Shown here one piece after another: positions 53,802-63,689 of a stretch of DNA of 64,000 nt. Source of the DNA: Chiridota heheva (Eukaryota; Echinodermata; Holothuroidea; Apodida; Chiridotidae); assembly GCA_020152595.1 (NCBI GenBank), contig JAIGNY010000899.1, positions 2,501 through 66,500 of the forward strand. The letters run 5' to 3'. A program made the translations under genes and the position numbers. Below the pieces are notes generated by a model. The model saw nothing but the letters and a program-made list of their open reading frames with translations, ran no database searches and had not been told where the DNA came from. Within the stretch, counting starts at the first letter, position 1, and each line of letters opens with the position of its first letter.

Positions 53802-56493
53802 CAGTGTTTCCCAACCTTTTTTACCCATGCCACACTTTTTTCATACCAAAAATCTCGCGCCCCACCAACATACAAATAAACATAATGAAAATTTCAAAAT
53901 AAATGGTAATTTATTAATAATAAGCTAAACATTTACTTTAATCAAGTCATTTAGTGAGAACCCTGTGCCTGGCGATATGACAGATATCCTTGATTCGAGG
54001 AGACAATTTTGTTAGCTTCAGCCGTAAATCACCACGTTTTGTAATTTCAAGTCGATTTCTCTTGGCATGGAGCAAATCGGCAACAGCACTGAAGCCACAT
54101 TCAGCCAAATAAGATGAGGGAAAATGAATCAAAAGTTCTCTCGCTAATGTAGTGATGTTAGGTATTTCTGTACAACCTCGTCACATAGCCACATATTAGT
54201 ACCTTTTAATTTGAACAAAGTAATCACTGATTCATCATGTTTCAATTCCGATAACTCTTCCTGGTATTGAACTGCTGCATCAGAAACGTCTACCAACAAT
54301 GGCTGAGTTAACCAAGAGGGAAAATTCATTGCCTTTAAATCACCAAATCTGTCATTGAAATCCTGTATCAACATTTTCAAATGGTCAACAATTACCATGG
54401 TAACCGTATTCGTTATATCACATTTATTCAACCAGTAGAATTGACTCAAATTTCTTTCAAAAACATTTTTTTGACATAATTCGAGGACTGTAATGAATCC
54501 AAAAACCTTTGTTTTTGCATCAACAAGAGTTATATATGCTCCTTGGAGTTGCTTATTCAAGTTGCATAGTTTCTCAAGATGTCTGCCAAATAACTGACAT
54601 ATGCTTTTCCGTCTCTTGTAGATAGGAATTTAAATTCAATTTTGTCACTCAAAAAATCGTTAAGCTCATCAAATAATTCCATGAATCTCTTTAAGCAGTT
54701 TCCCTTTGAAAGCCATCTTACTTCTGTATGAAGTAATAATCGCACATGTTCTGCACTTTACCCACGCAGAACTGCCTAAAGAGACGCTCACATTTGGCAT
54801 TTGCTTTAATGCTATTGACACACTTGATCACAGATTGCATAATCTCGTTAAGCACAGGAGACAGTTTTTGGCAACCAAGTTTTCTCGGTGTATGACACAA
54901 TGCACAGTCAACATGTTTGGATTTTCATTCTTCAACAATTTCAAGCATCCATTTTTCTTGCCCATCATAGCAGGTGCACCGTCTGCAGCACATGACACTA
55001 TGTTTTGTATTGGTATTTTGTTTGAATCCAAATAATTTTTGAGTTTGCTGTAGATGTCAACTGCAGTTACGGTTGTTTCAATGATTCGCAGAACAGCATC
55101 TCTTCTTGAAACTTATCATGGTCAATATACCTCACATATGTCAATAACAGAGCCTCACTGTCCCGGAATGTGGATTCATCCATTTGTAATGAGAATTTCC
55201 GTGATTTCAATGTCTCAATAAGCTGTTCTTCAACATTTTTTGCCATGTCATCTATTCTGTTGGAGACAGTATTATTACTGAGTGGCATAGCACGGACATC
55301 TTTATCATCCTTTTGTAGCACAGTTTTCATAAATACTGAGATAGCTGGTTTAATCAGTTCCTCGCCAATAGTGTGATTCTTTCCATGCTTTGCTATAAGC
55401 AGAGAGATTTCGTAGCTGGCTTCAAGGGTACGATTGTGGGATGTATTTTGTGCAACAAATAGTGTAGTAATTTTTGATCGACTATTAAACTTTTGTTTCA
55501 GTGAATTAAAATATTCCAAATCTGAATTGCAGTTATTAGGATGCTTTACCCTTAAGTGGGCTTCCAGTCTTCCAACCTTCATTGACTCATTGCTCAACGT
55601 TTGATGACACAATAAGCAAAATGGCGCTTATCATGCTCTCATGGGAATAAACCCAAACTTCAAAAATTCCACTGAATACTGACGAACCTTGATCTTGTTT
55701 GGTTTGCTCATTTTAAACTGGGGTCACAAATCTATGAAAAGGAAAAGAGAAAGAAAAATCAATTATTATAATATGTATTAGGGGTCTACCGATGTGGGTT
55801 TTTCTTACCGATACCGATGGCAGATGTTATTGTAACAAACATCGGCGATTCCGATCCGATGTGTTCTTATCCGCTCGCCGAGTGCTCCCGCTAAGCAATA
55901 TCATTAAAACTGCATCAGTCATACTTAGCAAGTTCGCATCAAGCAAAATCACGCTGTTTAGAAAACTACGTAATATTACTGTATTAACCTAATTGTTTCC
56001 CTAAGTAAATCATCTTAAAATGTTATCAAATAATAAACTTACATATCGTATAATTTGCATCTTTTATAATCAACAATACAACATACATGTACATGTAGTT
56101 ATTAACCACGTTCATGCAATCCAAATATGTAATAGCCTACTACAACTACAAATCAATGGCGTGAATGGGCGTGGCTTTCGTGTTACTCACAATAACATTT
56201 AATAACAGTACCAGACAGAAGTGATGCAATGAACGAAGATATTTGCGTAATGTTTAATTTTGTTATTTTAGTTATACATCCTGGAAAATGGGGTTGTTTT
56301 GATAATATTCCTTTTGTTGTAAGTAAATAATACCATGAAAGAGAAAAACAAATCAATTTAATTTTTTTAAATTCCTTTGTACCTGTTCAAAATAAAAAAA
56401 AAAAAATTTGTAATGAACTAAAAATCTCCCAACCCACCAAATTTTTCCAGGCCCCACCGGTGGGGCGCATGACGCCCACGTTGGGAATCACTG
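53802..56493 (-). mobile_element. hAT transposon 2, complete ends
   Basis: The 2,692-bp element starts CAGTGTTTCCCAACC; its right end read in reverse is CAGTGATTCCCAACG. Perfect 8-bp duplications GTTTAAAG lie at 53794-53801 and 56494-56501. The transposase is on the minus strand and broken. The block near 55777-55870 (TAGGGGTCTACCGATGTGGG and ACCGATACCGATGGC) resembles the end of another hAT MITE, presumably inserted into the 5' region; its other end was not found. Confidence 0.95.
53947..55711 (-). pseudogene. hAT transposase 2 (ZBED5/FAM200-like), broken
   Basis: From MSKPNKIKVRQYSVEFLKFG at 55711, after an in-frame stop, a BED finger follows (FCLLCHQTLSNESMKVGRLE then AHLRVKHP). Next come SYEISLLIAKHGKNHTIGEE and LQMDESTFRDSEALLLTYVR with a catalytic Asp. 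CAADGAPAMMGKKNGCLKLL and CVIHRENLVAKN hold the second Asp and His. HTEVRWLSKGNCLKRFMELF follows, and the hATC block (FPSSYLAECGFSAVADLLHA) stops at 53947. Frames change at 55067, 54828, 54557 and 54144. The domain order equals that of hAT 1, but the sequences differ, so they are separate subfamilies. Confidence 0.92.
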
Positions 56494-56512
56494 GTTTAAA
56501 GCTATATACAAG

Positions 56513-56630
56513 CGTTATAAGTATGATAGTAACGTTATAAGTATAAATGTTATAAGTATAATAGTAACGTTATAAGTATAAATGTTATAAGTATAATAAC
56601 AAATGATGTAAGTATAAATTTCATTCAAGT
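56513..56630. repeat. GTTATAAGTATAA minisatellite
   Basis: Five to six copies of GTTATAAGTATAA alternate with short spacers (TAGTAAC or AAT). The array begins about 20 bases after the hAT 2 insertion. Confidence 0.9.
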
Positions 56631-56688
56631 GACAATAATAATATATCTTTGCACCATTGATCAGACCTTACTACTACGGGAGTCTATT

Positions 56689-57588
56689 TTAGAGACTGTA
56701 GCCAATCACCAGGTCTGTTTGTCGGAATGCAGTGGTATAAGTGCCACTCAAACTTAAACCTACTGAAAGCACCAAAGGGCCACTTCCATTGAGTTTTATA
56801 TTCTCTGAAATATTCCTCTGACCCTCGAAGTCAATTCCCTGTACTGCATTTTGCAGAAGTTTAAAATCATAAGAAGGCCAATACACACAGCTCAATTTAC
56901 CCAGCTGTTTATCTTTTTCAGTCTAAAAATTAAACCCTTCAGGTATGCAATTGCAATGTCTGCTACTTTCAAACCCATAAGGTCTGACACAAAGTTCATA
57001 ATGTTGAAGTGCTTTGCATTTGCTAGAGGACCCATATGGATGTTCAAAATAACTTAAGGCAAGCTCTTCTCTTTCCCAAAATGATTGTGATAGACCCTCA
57101 TCACTCTCACTATCAGTTTCATCACTTTTTTCAGATAAATCTACAAAGGGAGAGATGCAATGTATTTGCTGAGTATAATAGCGCCAACATATGACTGACA
57201 GCAATCTAAGATAAAAGATAAGTTCAGCTACTTCCGGTTCTGGCCGTTTAAATTTCAAATGATTAAGTTGACCAGACTCACTTCCTTCTTTGGATGCTAG
57301 CTGTGAATACAAGTGCTGTTTGACGGCTGAAATATTTCCTCGTTGTATTCTGTTGGAATTGTTGGTAAGTTTTTTTTTTTTTTTGTAAGCGCTGACATCA
57401 AAAGGTTTAATTTGAGAATAATTAACTTGTGTCCATACAGATTGTTCAACAGCCCTATCTTTCATAATAACTCTTTTACCATATTCAACTATATCAAAAT
57501 TTTGAATATCATAAAGTGACCCATACAATTTTTCAGAATCGAGGATAAGGTTTGTATGACTAAAAAAAGAATCAATAATTGAGCACAA
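56689..57588 (-). pseudogene. Unidentified 300-codon frame
   Basis: One minus-strand frame runs from 57588 to 56689 with a single TAG at 56923-56925; the residues after the stop are equally protein-like. It includes NFDIVEYGKRVIMKDRAVEQ, VWTQVNYSQIKPFDVSAY, a Lys run, then VDLSEKSDETDSESDEG. It ends NGSGPLVLSVGLSLSGTYTT. I do not recognise the family. It lies just downstream of the PolB remnant in the same orientation and could be another gene of the same element. The coding reading is supported by frame continuity over 300 codons. Confidence 0.42.
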
Positions 57589-58261
57589 TGCACATGCCCA
57601 TCCATCATGTATTTACACCCTATAATACGTAGCATGTAAATGCTTGTAAATAAATATTGCATAATTTCACAGCCATACTTGGTACAATCTAAAAATGGGT
57701 CCATCCTACAACGTCTTAGGGGGGTCGAACTGGTGCACAGTGAAATTTAAAAATACTCCATGGCTACTTGTACTCGACAATTATATGAAGGAGTTGGTAG
57801 TGCCATCTTTTGTTTTTTTGGCTGTCATACCAAGTATCAAACTCTTTTCGTTTTTTGCCCATCATTTGGTCTGGGTCATAGAAGCATTTATCTGGCCAAG
57901 GGCCAACATAATTATCATTTCTGCTATTGTTGAAGAGGTAGGGAGGGGTAAAACCCTTTCTTCCTTTCAACCAGTCCGAAAGTTTTCGGAAAGTTTGTAA
58001 GTGCAGTGGGAATAAAATTAAGACTATCTATGAATCTAAAAAAAAATTCTGATCTTTAATTGTTTTCTTTAATGTCATAGCCATCACTTTTAAGCCATTT
58101 ATTATTACATCTATGGATACCCCTATTTTGGACAATTCTGCTAAAATAAAGGCCCCATCGTATTTGCGCAAATTATGCGCTACAAATGTACATGGTTTAA
58201 ACTGTTCGTTTATAATGAATTCGCCAAAACACTTAAGGCAGTTACGCCTTGGAGGCACCAC
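57489..58261 (-). pseudogene. PolB exonuclease-region remnant
   Basis: Minus-strand pieces carry CTFVAHNLRKYDGAFILAEL (ExoII-type motif), then KGFTPPYLFNNSRNDNYVGP and DPDQMMGKKRKEFDTWYDSQ. VDPFLDCTKYGCEIMQYLFT follows. These are successive segments between the exonuclease and palm of protein-primed family B DNA polymerases. The upstream part reads CNYCMYKKIDPD near 58290. The frames are broken repeatedly. This segment corresponds to the part missing from the larger PolB copy just upstream, but its sequence is from a distinct lineage, so it is probably a second element. Confidence 0.82.
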
Positions 58262-58479
58262 ATAACATCAGGATCAATTTTCTTGTACATGCAGTAGTTG
58301 CACACGAGGCAACCTGAAACCAAACAAGGCATATGTTTTTTATTACCCTAATTGTTTTGCATTAGAATATAAGATTCAAAATCAAAAAAGGAAAAATAAT
58401 CAAGGTGAGATTTGGTGCCAGACTTGGTACGTGTCCAGCTTCTTACACGGGAAGGGGCCGGATGGGGGTGATAACGTGA

Positions 58480-60063
58480 TCATGGGTGTAGGTGGAGGGG
58501 TAAGGTCGGAAGATGAAGATTGAATAGGTGGGGTGTGTACCGGAGCGTGAACTTGTTCTGGACTATAGTGTGAACTTTGTGATGACGCCGGAAACCCCAA
58601 GGTAATGTCGTATAATAGGCTTTAATAAGCCATTTATCATAAACCGGTTTGTAGTCTTTCAACATTACTTTGGAGATTACCTCTGTTGGCCTTTGGCGAC
58701 CAATTTTGTGAGAGTATTTCACAGTCAGAGTATAATCTTCTGTTGGGTTCTTGGCCATCATAGAATCAATCTGTTCTTTGATTGCGTCAAAGTTTACAAT
58801 ACCCGCCGCATCAAAGTTTAGAGTTATTCCTTGTACTTTGCAAGGTTCGTCTAGAATACCCACCCCATCCGTCACCCTGTAAGCGTAATTTTTGGCACCC
58901 CCACTAACAAACTCGTATATCCATAATACGTCGTTGGGATCGACCTTGTACCCGTCCAGTTCGTCCGTCAAGTCACCAAAGAAGTCGCCAGTTTCAACAA
59001 GATGTTCGGACTCTTTTTCAACGAACAGGGCGGAATCCGTGTCGAAATAAACCACACGGTCCCCCAATTTCTGAAGGAGGCCGTAGAGCTTTAGCCGGGC
59101 TTGAGCTGTTGTGAACGCTGCAATGTACACATTGTTCTGCCCCCCTCCCACCACCCATTCCTCTTTATCCACATATGTGACCATCGCTGTGGCCTCATCC
59201 ATAAACATAACATTTGAGACATCCTTGGTGCTATCTGTGAGCAACTTGAAAAAATCAATGCACGTGGTTATGAATTCAGTATGCGGCAAGTTTGCGCGCT
59301 GACCAAACTTGCCCCAAAATGAATTCAACATCAGCTTGAATAATGCTCTTTTGCCAGGATTTTTCTTTATTGCATCAATATCCAAATGGATACCTTCGGC
59401 CTCCAAATAACTCTGAACATATTGTTCCTTGTTCTCGTCAGTCTCACACCAAGAAGGGAAGCCACTTGCTTCAGTTTTTAACTTTAGCATAGTGTTTATG
59501 TAATGGCTAAACAAGCCCTCTTCATCTTCCCCCTCTTTTCTTGAATGCTCAAAATGCCATGCTTCTGGAATTTCCAAAATTTTGTATCCCATCTCAAGCG
59601 CCCTCTCAAGCTCTAAATGTACCCATGTACCCCAGAAAGCCCGTTCGCTATCCATATGTCCGCATATCGGATCGCCATCTTCCGCACATTTCATACAAAG
59701 TGGGAACATGAGCTTCCTGTTCACCTTTACCGGTAGTACTGGGTGCAACAACCCCTCTGGTGCCAGTACCTTGCACTTAAGAAAGCCGTAAATATCGGTT
59801 ATCTCATCAGGTGCAAGGTCACGACAATTTCGGGTGTCCAACCGATACGCCCCTCTCTTATTCACGCAGGGATAAAGAGAACAGAAATCCACGTAACGGA
59901 TTTTCTCATCCTCTGCACACTGGTGGTATAATTTGGTAGCATTTGTTCTACCCCCCAAAAAGGCATCTCTTGGGTTGAGAGGTTTTTGAATCGGTTGCCT
60001 GGCAAGAAATCTCCTCACACGCCTGTCATTCTCTTTCATACAAGTCCAATCACACTCCCACAT
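58480..60063 (-). CDS. PolB palm domain, open frame with all motifs
   Basis: A 527-codon open frame starts MWECDWTCMKENDRRVRRFL. It carries PRDAFLGGRTNATKLYHQC, motif A (YVDFCSLYPCVNK), motif B (KRALFKLMLNSFWGKFGQR) and motif C (VVYFDTDSALFVEKE). The conserved ending YDKWLIKAYYTTLPWGF lies near 58605. The reading then runs about 40 codons beyond the usual family end into a Pro/His-rich tail. The catalytic Asp residues of motifs A and C are intact. The start is the first ATG after the deletion junction. In a complete gene this domain copies element DNA from a protein primer. It is the longest undamaged stretch in the window. Confidence 0.9.
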   Translation of the reverse strand: MWECDWTCMKENDRRVRRFLARQPIQKPLNPRDAFLGGRTNATKLYHQCAEDEKIRYVDFCSLYPCVNKRGAYRLDTRNCRDLAPDEITDIYGFLKCKVLAPEGLLHPVLPVKVNRKLMFPLCMKCAEDGDPICGHMDSERAFWGTWVHLELERALEMGYKILEIPEAWHFEHSRKEGEDEEGLFSHYINTMLKLKTEASGFPSWCETDENKEQYVQSYLEAEGIHLDIDAIKKNPGKRALFKLMLNSFWGKFGQRANLPHTEFITTCIDFFKLLTDSTKDVSNVMFMDEATAMVTYVDKEEWVVGGGQNNVYIAAFTTAQARLKLYGLLQKLGDRVVYFDTDSALFVEKESEHLVETGDFFGDLTDELDGYKVDPNDVLWIYEFVSGGAKNYAYRVTDGVGILDEPCKVQGITLNFDAAGIVNFDAIKEQIDSMMAKNPTEDYTLTVKYSHKIGRQRPTEVISKVMLKDYKPVYDKWLIKAYYTTLPWGFRRHHKVHTIVQNKFTLRYTPHLFNLHLPTLPLHLHP

Positions 60064-60073
60064 CTTCTCAACA

Positions 60074-60770
60074 TTAAACCTCAGCTCTCCAACCTTTCAT
60101 TCTTTCGCTCTGTCTGGTCGTACGCTTTCCCCATAGAGTCCTTCGGCTGAGCTCCTTCAGCACGAACCCTCCGTCATACCCATTAAAATTGTGGGCCACG
60201 TACGTAATTCCTCTATTTTCAAAATCCAAAACAAAATCTATAAATTTGATAATCGTACGTGACCCACTAAATACATAAAATTTTACGTGATCAGCGCATG
60301 CAATGTCCAGATTTTCCTCGTGCTTGCACGAAGCGCATGTCTGAGTACCCATGCAAAAATTAGGTTTATGGGATTCAATGCCAGAGGATTTTGGAGGGAG
60401 AATATGGCTTTCGAAATCAAAAAAACATCAATTTGGTTTTGCCTGGGTCAGCTTTACGGTCTTTTTTTCCGAAATTGGCAATATGAAACATTTATGGCCA
60501 ATTTCTGCATCGACTTTACAAGTCCTGCAATATTTCACATTACCATCACAATAATGCTTATTACTTCCTACCGTTTTGTTACAGAGGGGGCAACCGGAAA
60601 CCGACTGGCAGACAGTCGATCCCCTCTTGTCCGAAAACATAGTTTTCTTATGGCTATCAAAACATGCGCTACTTGGAAAACTCTATTGCATGCGCTGCAA
60701 GACAACCACCCCTCCCTCTCACAATTACTTTGCCCCCCTCTGCAATAAGTGCAGCACACCCCCCACACCT
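60074..60770 (-). pseudogene. PolB zinc clusters and exonuclease start
   Basis: The frame from about 60720 gives FPSSACFDSHKK and CQSVSGCPLCNKTV, then HYCDGNVKYCRTCKVDAEIG and HKC, paired Cys/His clusters usual just before the exonuclease. After a TGA, CFFDFESH carries the ExoI D-x-E pair. Then comes CASCKHEENLDIACADHVKF and YVAHNFNGYDGGFVLKELSR (ExoII, Asp in N-x-x-G-Y-D). About 40 bases later the sequence jumps to the region just before the palm, so the rest of the exonuclease is deleted. Confidence 0.8.
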
Positions 60771-60941
60771 ATGGGTCCTAAGGGCTCTACACGGTTGGCA
60801 TCACTTGAAACAAAAAGAACGGGCGGACAAAAAGGAGGGGACAGAATTGATAACGTCAAAATGGTTATTGGAAAAAAATAAAAAAAGTCGGTCGGGTTTG
60901 GAAATGGAGCCTTTGTATAAAATTAGAGAATGTAAATTATC

Positions 60942-61854
60942 CTAAAAAACTATGATTTGGAAATTAGATAAAACAGATTGAAACGGGGCGATAGCTTCAA
61001 CGGTACCACATTCCACCATGTCGACCCCTGCCTGTGCACACAGAAGCTCAGCTTGCACTTCTTGTGCATCAATGTCTTCCTTAAATTTGTCTTTCTTAAA
61101 TCTTGACATTGTATCAAATTTTAATTTGGCAACAAGGATTGCTCTCGGTAAGCAAAGCACACCTCGGGGGGGGGGAAATAGCAGTGAAATTTGTGCTAGT
61201 TCGGAAAAATTTCTGACACCTTGTCGGTTCAGAATCCGAATCTTTTCCCTTACCTTGAGGCATTGCAATATGGGTCAGCTCTATGACCAAATAATCGCCG
61301 ACACCAAAATCACGTTTGCTCTGCATCACAGTTCCAATACGCTGCATTAATCCCTCAACGGTTAAGTGGTCCACACGGCTGAATGGGATACCGATCGGAT
61401 AATCTAAGCTATCCCCGGTTACAGAAAAAGACACTTTGTCAAACACATTGAATTTATTACACAAAACATTTATGACAATTTCTAAAACTACACGAAACGC
61501 CTGAAAACGACTAGGCACATCCTCCATCAACCTTTCCAATACTTCTTCCTCAAAAAGTATTGAAAAGGTTGATTTACTGGCCCTAAATTTTGTATACACG
61601 GCCCTGTTGGTTTCATGAATAACTAGCAAGTTGCTATACTCATCCACCAGGGCCGCGATATGTTCCAAATCAAACGAAGGATGTGCCTCTTTGCTTTCAG
61701 CCGCTTTGATGGTTTTCATGAGCTCGTCGAAGGCCGAAGCGCCAATCATACCTCCAGTTTGGGGTGAAAAGTCTGCTGCACCATTGCTTTCCTCAGACTC
61801 CGGGATGTCCGACTGGGTGTTTCGGCAAAGGAGCTCTGGGGTCCAGCGATTGAG
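60942..61854 (-). pseudogene. PolB N-terminal extension, poly-G frameshift
   Basis: From 61854 the frame reads a short linker and MIGASAFDELMKTIKAAESK, SFDLEHIAALVDEYSNLLVI, IPFSRVDHLTVEGLMQRIGT and YLVIELTHIAMPQGKGK. Near 61165 a run of eleven G on the plus strand marks a one-base break. The next frame continues with CLPRAILVAKLKFDTMSRFK, VQAELLCAQAGVDMVECGTV and PFQSVLSNFQIIVF. Both blocks match the N-terminal extension I know from PolB proteins of this group. Its biochemical role is not established; the position suggests a terminal-protein or accessory part (inference). Confidence 0.72.
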
Positions 61855-62613
61855 TCAGGCATTGGGTTTGGCTATGGTTGCCAAGTACATATCCTCTGAA
61901 GTAGACGATTCGTCGGCTGAAAACAAACAGTCCGAGTTTGCCTCTCCATCTTCCGAAACAAACGTTGGTTTTTGAAATATGCTACTTTCAACGGCGGCAG
62001 AATCGCCAGAATCCGACTCTAAAAAATAATCTGGCGAAACTGCCGCACATTTAGAGTCCCCACTACTTAAATTGTCTATCAACGGTTTTAATGTACTGGC
62101 AAACTCGGCACTGTCTGTATGGTAGCTGCAGCTGTCCTGGGTAAAAAGGCTTCTTTCATAAGGCGGTGCTCCCTCCTCATCAAGAGTCTCTTGTTCGTTT
62201 TTTCACCCGTGCTTTTCAGTTCCATACTTTTTAGTTTGTTTAGTTCGTTACTTTCCGTACCATTGTCCACACCCGGCACAAAGCTGGCAATACTCTCCAA
62301 GTCACTACTGTAACAACTGTTATGTTTAGAATTAGGCTCCACAGAGCTATCGCTATCCCCCTCCTTTTCGTCATTTAACAATGAGCGTTTTATTCTCACA
62401 ATCTCTTCACTCAAGTCAACCGCATTCCCTAACATTGCCTGCTTAATGTCCGTCAATATACGTTTTCCCCATGAAAACAAAATGTTACCGCTGGCGGATA
62501 CGGCCCTGTGCATGGTGGTGCAATTTGGCATTACACCCCCTTCAGTGGTCTGCCAGCCATTCTTCATAAACACAAACCCCTTACTTCAGCAAATCAACTA
62601 GCCTCCAAGCCAT
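61855..62613 (-). pseudogene. PolB N-terminal MAWR module, copy 1
   Basis: The start MAWRLVDLLK at 62613 is followed at once by TAA (62581-62583) and a one-base shift. Then NGWQTTEGGVMPNCTTMHRA and VSASGNILFSWGKRILTDIK follow, and a Ser/Asp-rich stretch. After another shift near 62130 comes YHTDSAEFAS and the acidic region to 61855. It parallels the separate frame at 62738-63589 motif by motif. The conserved order (G-W or G-R-W, G-G, C-T, H-R-x-V-S-x-S-G) suggests a small folded domain. Function unknown. Confidence 0.62.
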
Positions 62614-62737
62614 ATCACAAGCTTTTTAATAACACTTTGAAAAGTACTTGATTACAAACTTTGAAATAACTTGAGCACTTTTTATTAACACTTTCAAATT
62701 AATCGAGCACAAAAAATTTGTCAAGTATGCAAGACGT

Positions 62738-63589
62738 TCAAGAGCAGATAAAATACAAAAACGCGCAAGCTTTTATACTGTCAAAACCCGCCAAAAATTG
62801 ACAGCAAATCTTGTTCAATATTTCACAATCTCTCACAATATTTCCTCGGTTTCGACAAAACGACTTCACATCTGTAATTCTATTTTCAGAACTTTTCTTT
62901 TTATAACCTAGTTTCAATTTCAGAAATAATTTCACTTTCAGGATTTTGTCGGTTGATGAGCTGTCAGACATGTCCCCCACAGCGTTGTCGTCTCCAGAAT
63001 AACCTTCAAACTCACTACTGTCCGTATGAAAACTTTGCTGTATTGGTTGAACTATGTACGGTTCCTCGAAAAACGGTGCCAAATACCACTGAGTTAGGGT
63101 TCCTCCTTCCATAGCTTCGCTCTCACTACCTGATATACTGAACATACTTTTCTCGTGTCCTCCTTTCATTACAATCTCCTCGTTTACGATAGTTGGTGAC
63201 ACCTCCTTGCCACTTTGGATTTCTTCCTCACTTGTATCACTTTTATCACTTTGAACAACAACTTCCTTACTTTCAACACTTTCAACACTTTCTATGATCT
63301 CTTCGTTGACATTATTGTCTTCAATTGACATACTAGAGCTACTAAGATGACTTGAATAGTGTGAGTACGGTTCAATACTGCTTTCACTGTCGCTTTTCCC
63401 CAGGTTTAATATAGAATGTTGTAACTCACTTAAAGTTTTAGGTTTCCTTTTAAAAAAAAATTGACCGCTGTCAGACACTTCTCGGTGTATGGGGGTACAA
63501 TCAGACTTAGCACCCCCTTCCGAAGGCTTCCAGCGGCCATCTTCGAAAACAAAACCCTGCTTCAGCAATTCAACTTGTCGCCACGCCAT
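62738..63589 (-). CDS. MAWR-module protein, paralogue of PolB N-terminus
   Basis: A 283-codon open frame begins MAWRQVELLKQGFVFEDGRW and continues GGAKSDCTPIHREVSDSGQF, FFKRKPKTLSELQHSILNLG. A long Ser/Glu/Asp-rich region follows, then FHTDSSEFEGYSGDD and a basic C-terminus (KVKLFLKLKLGYKKKSSENR). The first 60 residues and the H-T-D-S-(A/S)-E-F motif match the N-terminal region of the adjacent PolB gene. It ends before any polymerase sequence. Its 3' 170 bases are repeated at 63690-63858. It may be a free-standing gene or a truncated tandem duplicate. The frame is intact. Confidence 0.6.
   Translation of the reverse strand: MAWRQVELLKQGFVFEDGRWKPSEGGAKSDCTPIHREVSDSGQFFFKRKPKTLSELQHSILNLGKSDSESSIEPYSHYSSHLSSSSMSIEDNNVNEEIIESVESVESKEVVVQSDKSDTSEEEIQSGKEVSPTIVNEEIVMKGGHEKSMFSISGSESEAMEGGTLTQWYLAPFFEEPYIVQPIQQSFHTDSSEFEGYSGDDNAVGDMSDSSSTDKILKVKLFLKLKLGYKKKSSENRITDVKSFCRNRGNIVRDCEILNKICCQFLAGFDSIKACAFLYFICS
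62766..62938. repeat. Direct repeat, copy A
   Basis: This segment, including TTGACAGCAAATCTTGTTCA, TTTCACAATCTCTCACAAT and TTCTATTTTCAGAACTTTTC, is repeated with small changes at 63690-63858, about 925 bases to the right. It is the unit boundary of a tandem duplication. Confidence 0.95.
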
Positions 63590-63689
63590 TCTGAAAAATG
63601 GCGCGAAAAATTTAACAATTAGTTAATAAAATGAAAATCTGCGGGTTGTTTAGGACAATCAAGATCATAAATAAGAAAAAAAAAAACCT

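Larger units (their letters stand above)
58480..62613 (-). pseudogene. Protein-primed family B DNA polymerase, long form
   Basis: About 4.1 kb encodes one long PolB-type protein. It has an N-terminal MAWR module (62613), an acidic Ser-rich region and a domain containing VDHLTVEGLMQRIGTVMQSK. A conserved AILVAKLKFD block, Cys/His clusters, an exonuclease start and the polymerase palm follow. I recognise this layout from PolB genes of Polinton/adintovirus-like elements in invertebrates. Lesions: TAA at 62581, a shift near 62130, TGA at 61855, a poly-G shift at 61163-61173, decay near 60940-60770, TGA near 60428, and an internal deletion of ExoII-ExoIII near 60110. No integrase, ATPase or protease gene is in view, so the element type is inference. 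Confidence 0.78.

Noticed and set aside
58480..60063. Herpesvirus or cellular replicative polymerase
   Set aside because: The PRDAFLGGRTNA segment, the short palm and the LPWGF ending fit protein-primed Polinton/adintovirus-type PolB, not delta-like or herpesvirus polymerases.
61018..61350. Plus-strand 110-codon frame
   Set aside because: Antisense shadow of the PolB N-terminal extension.
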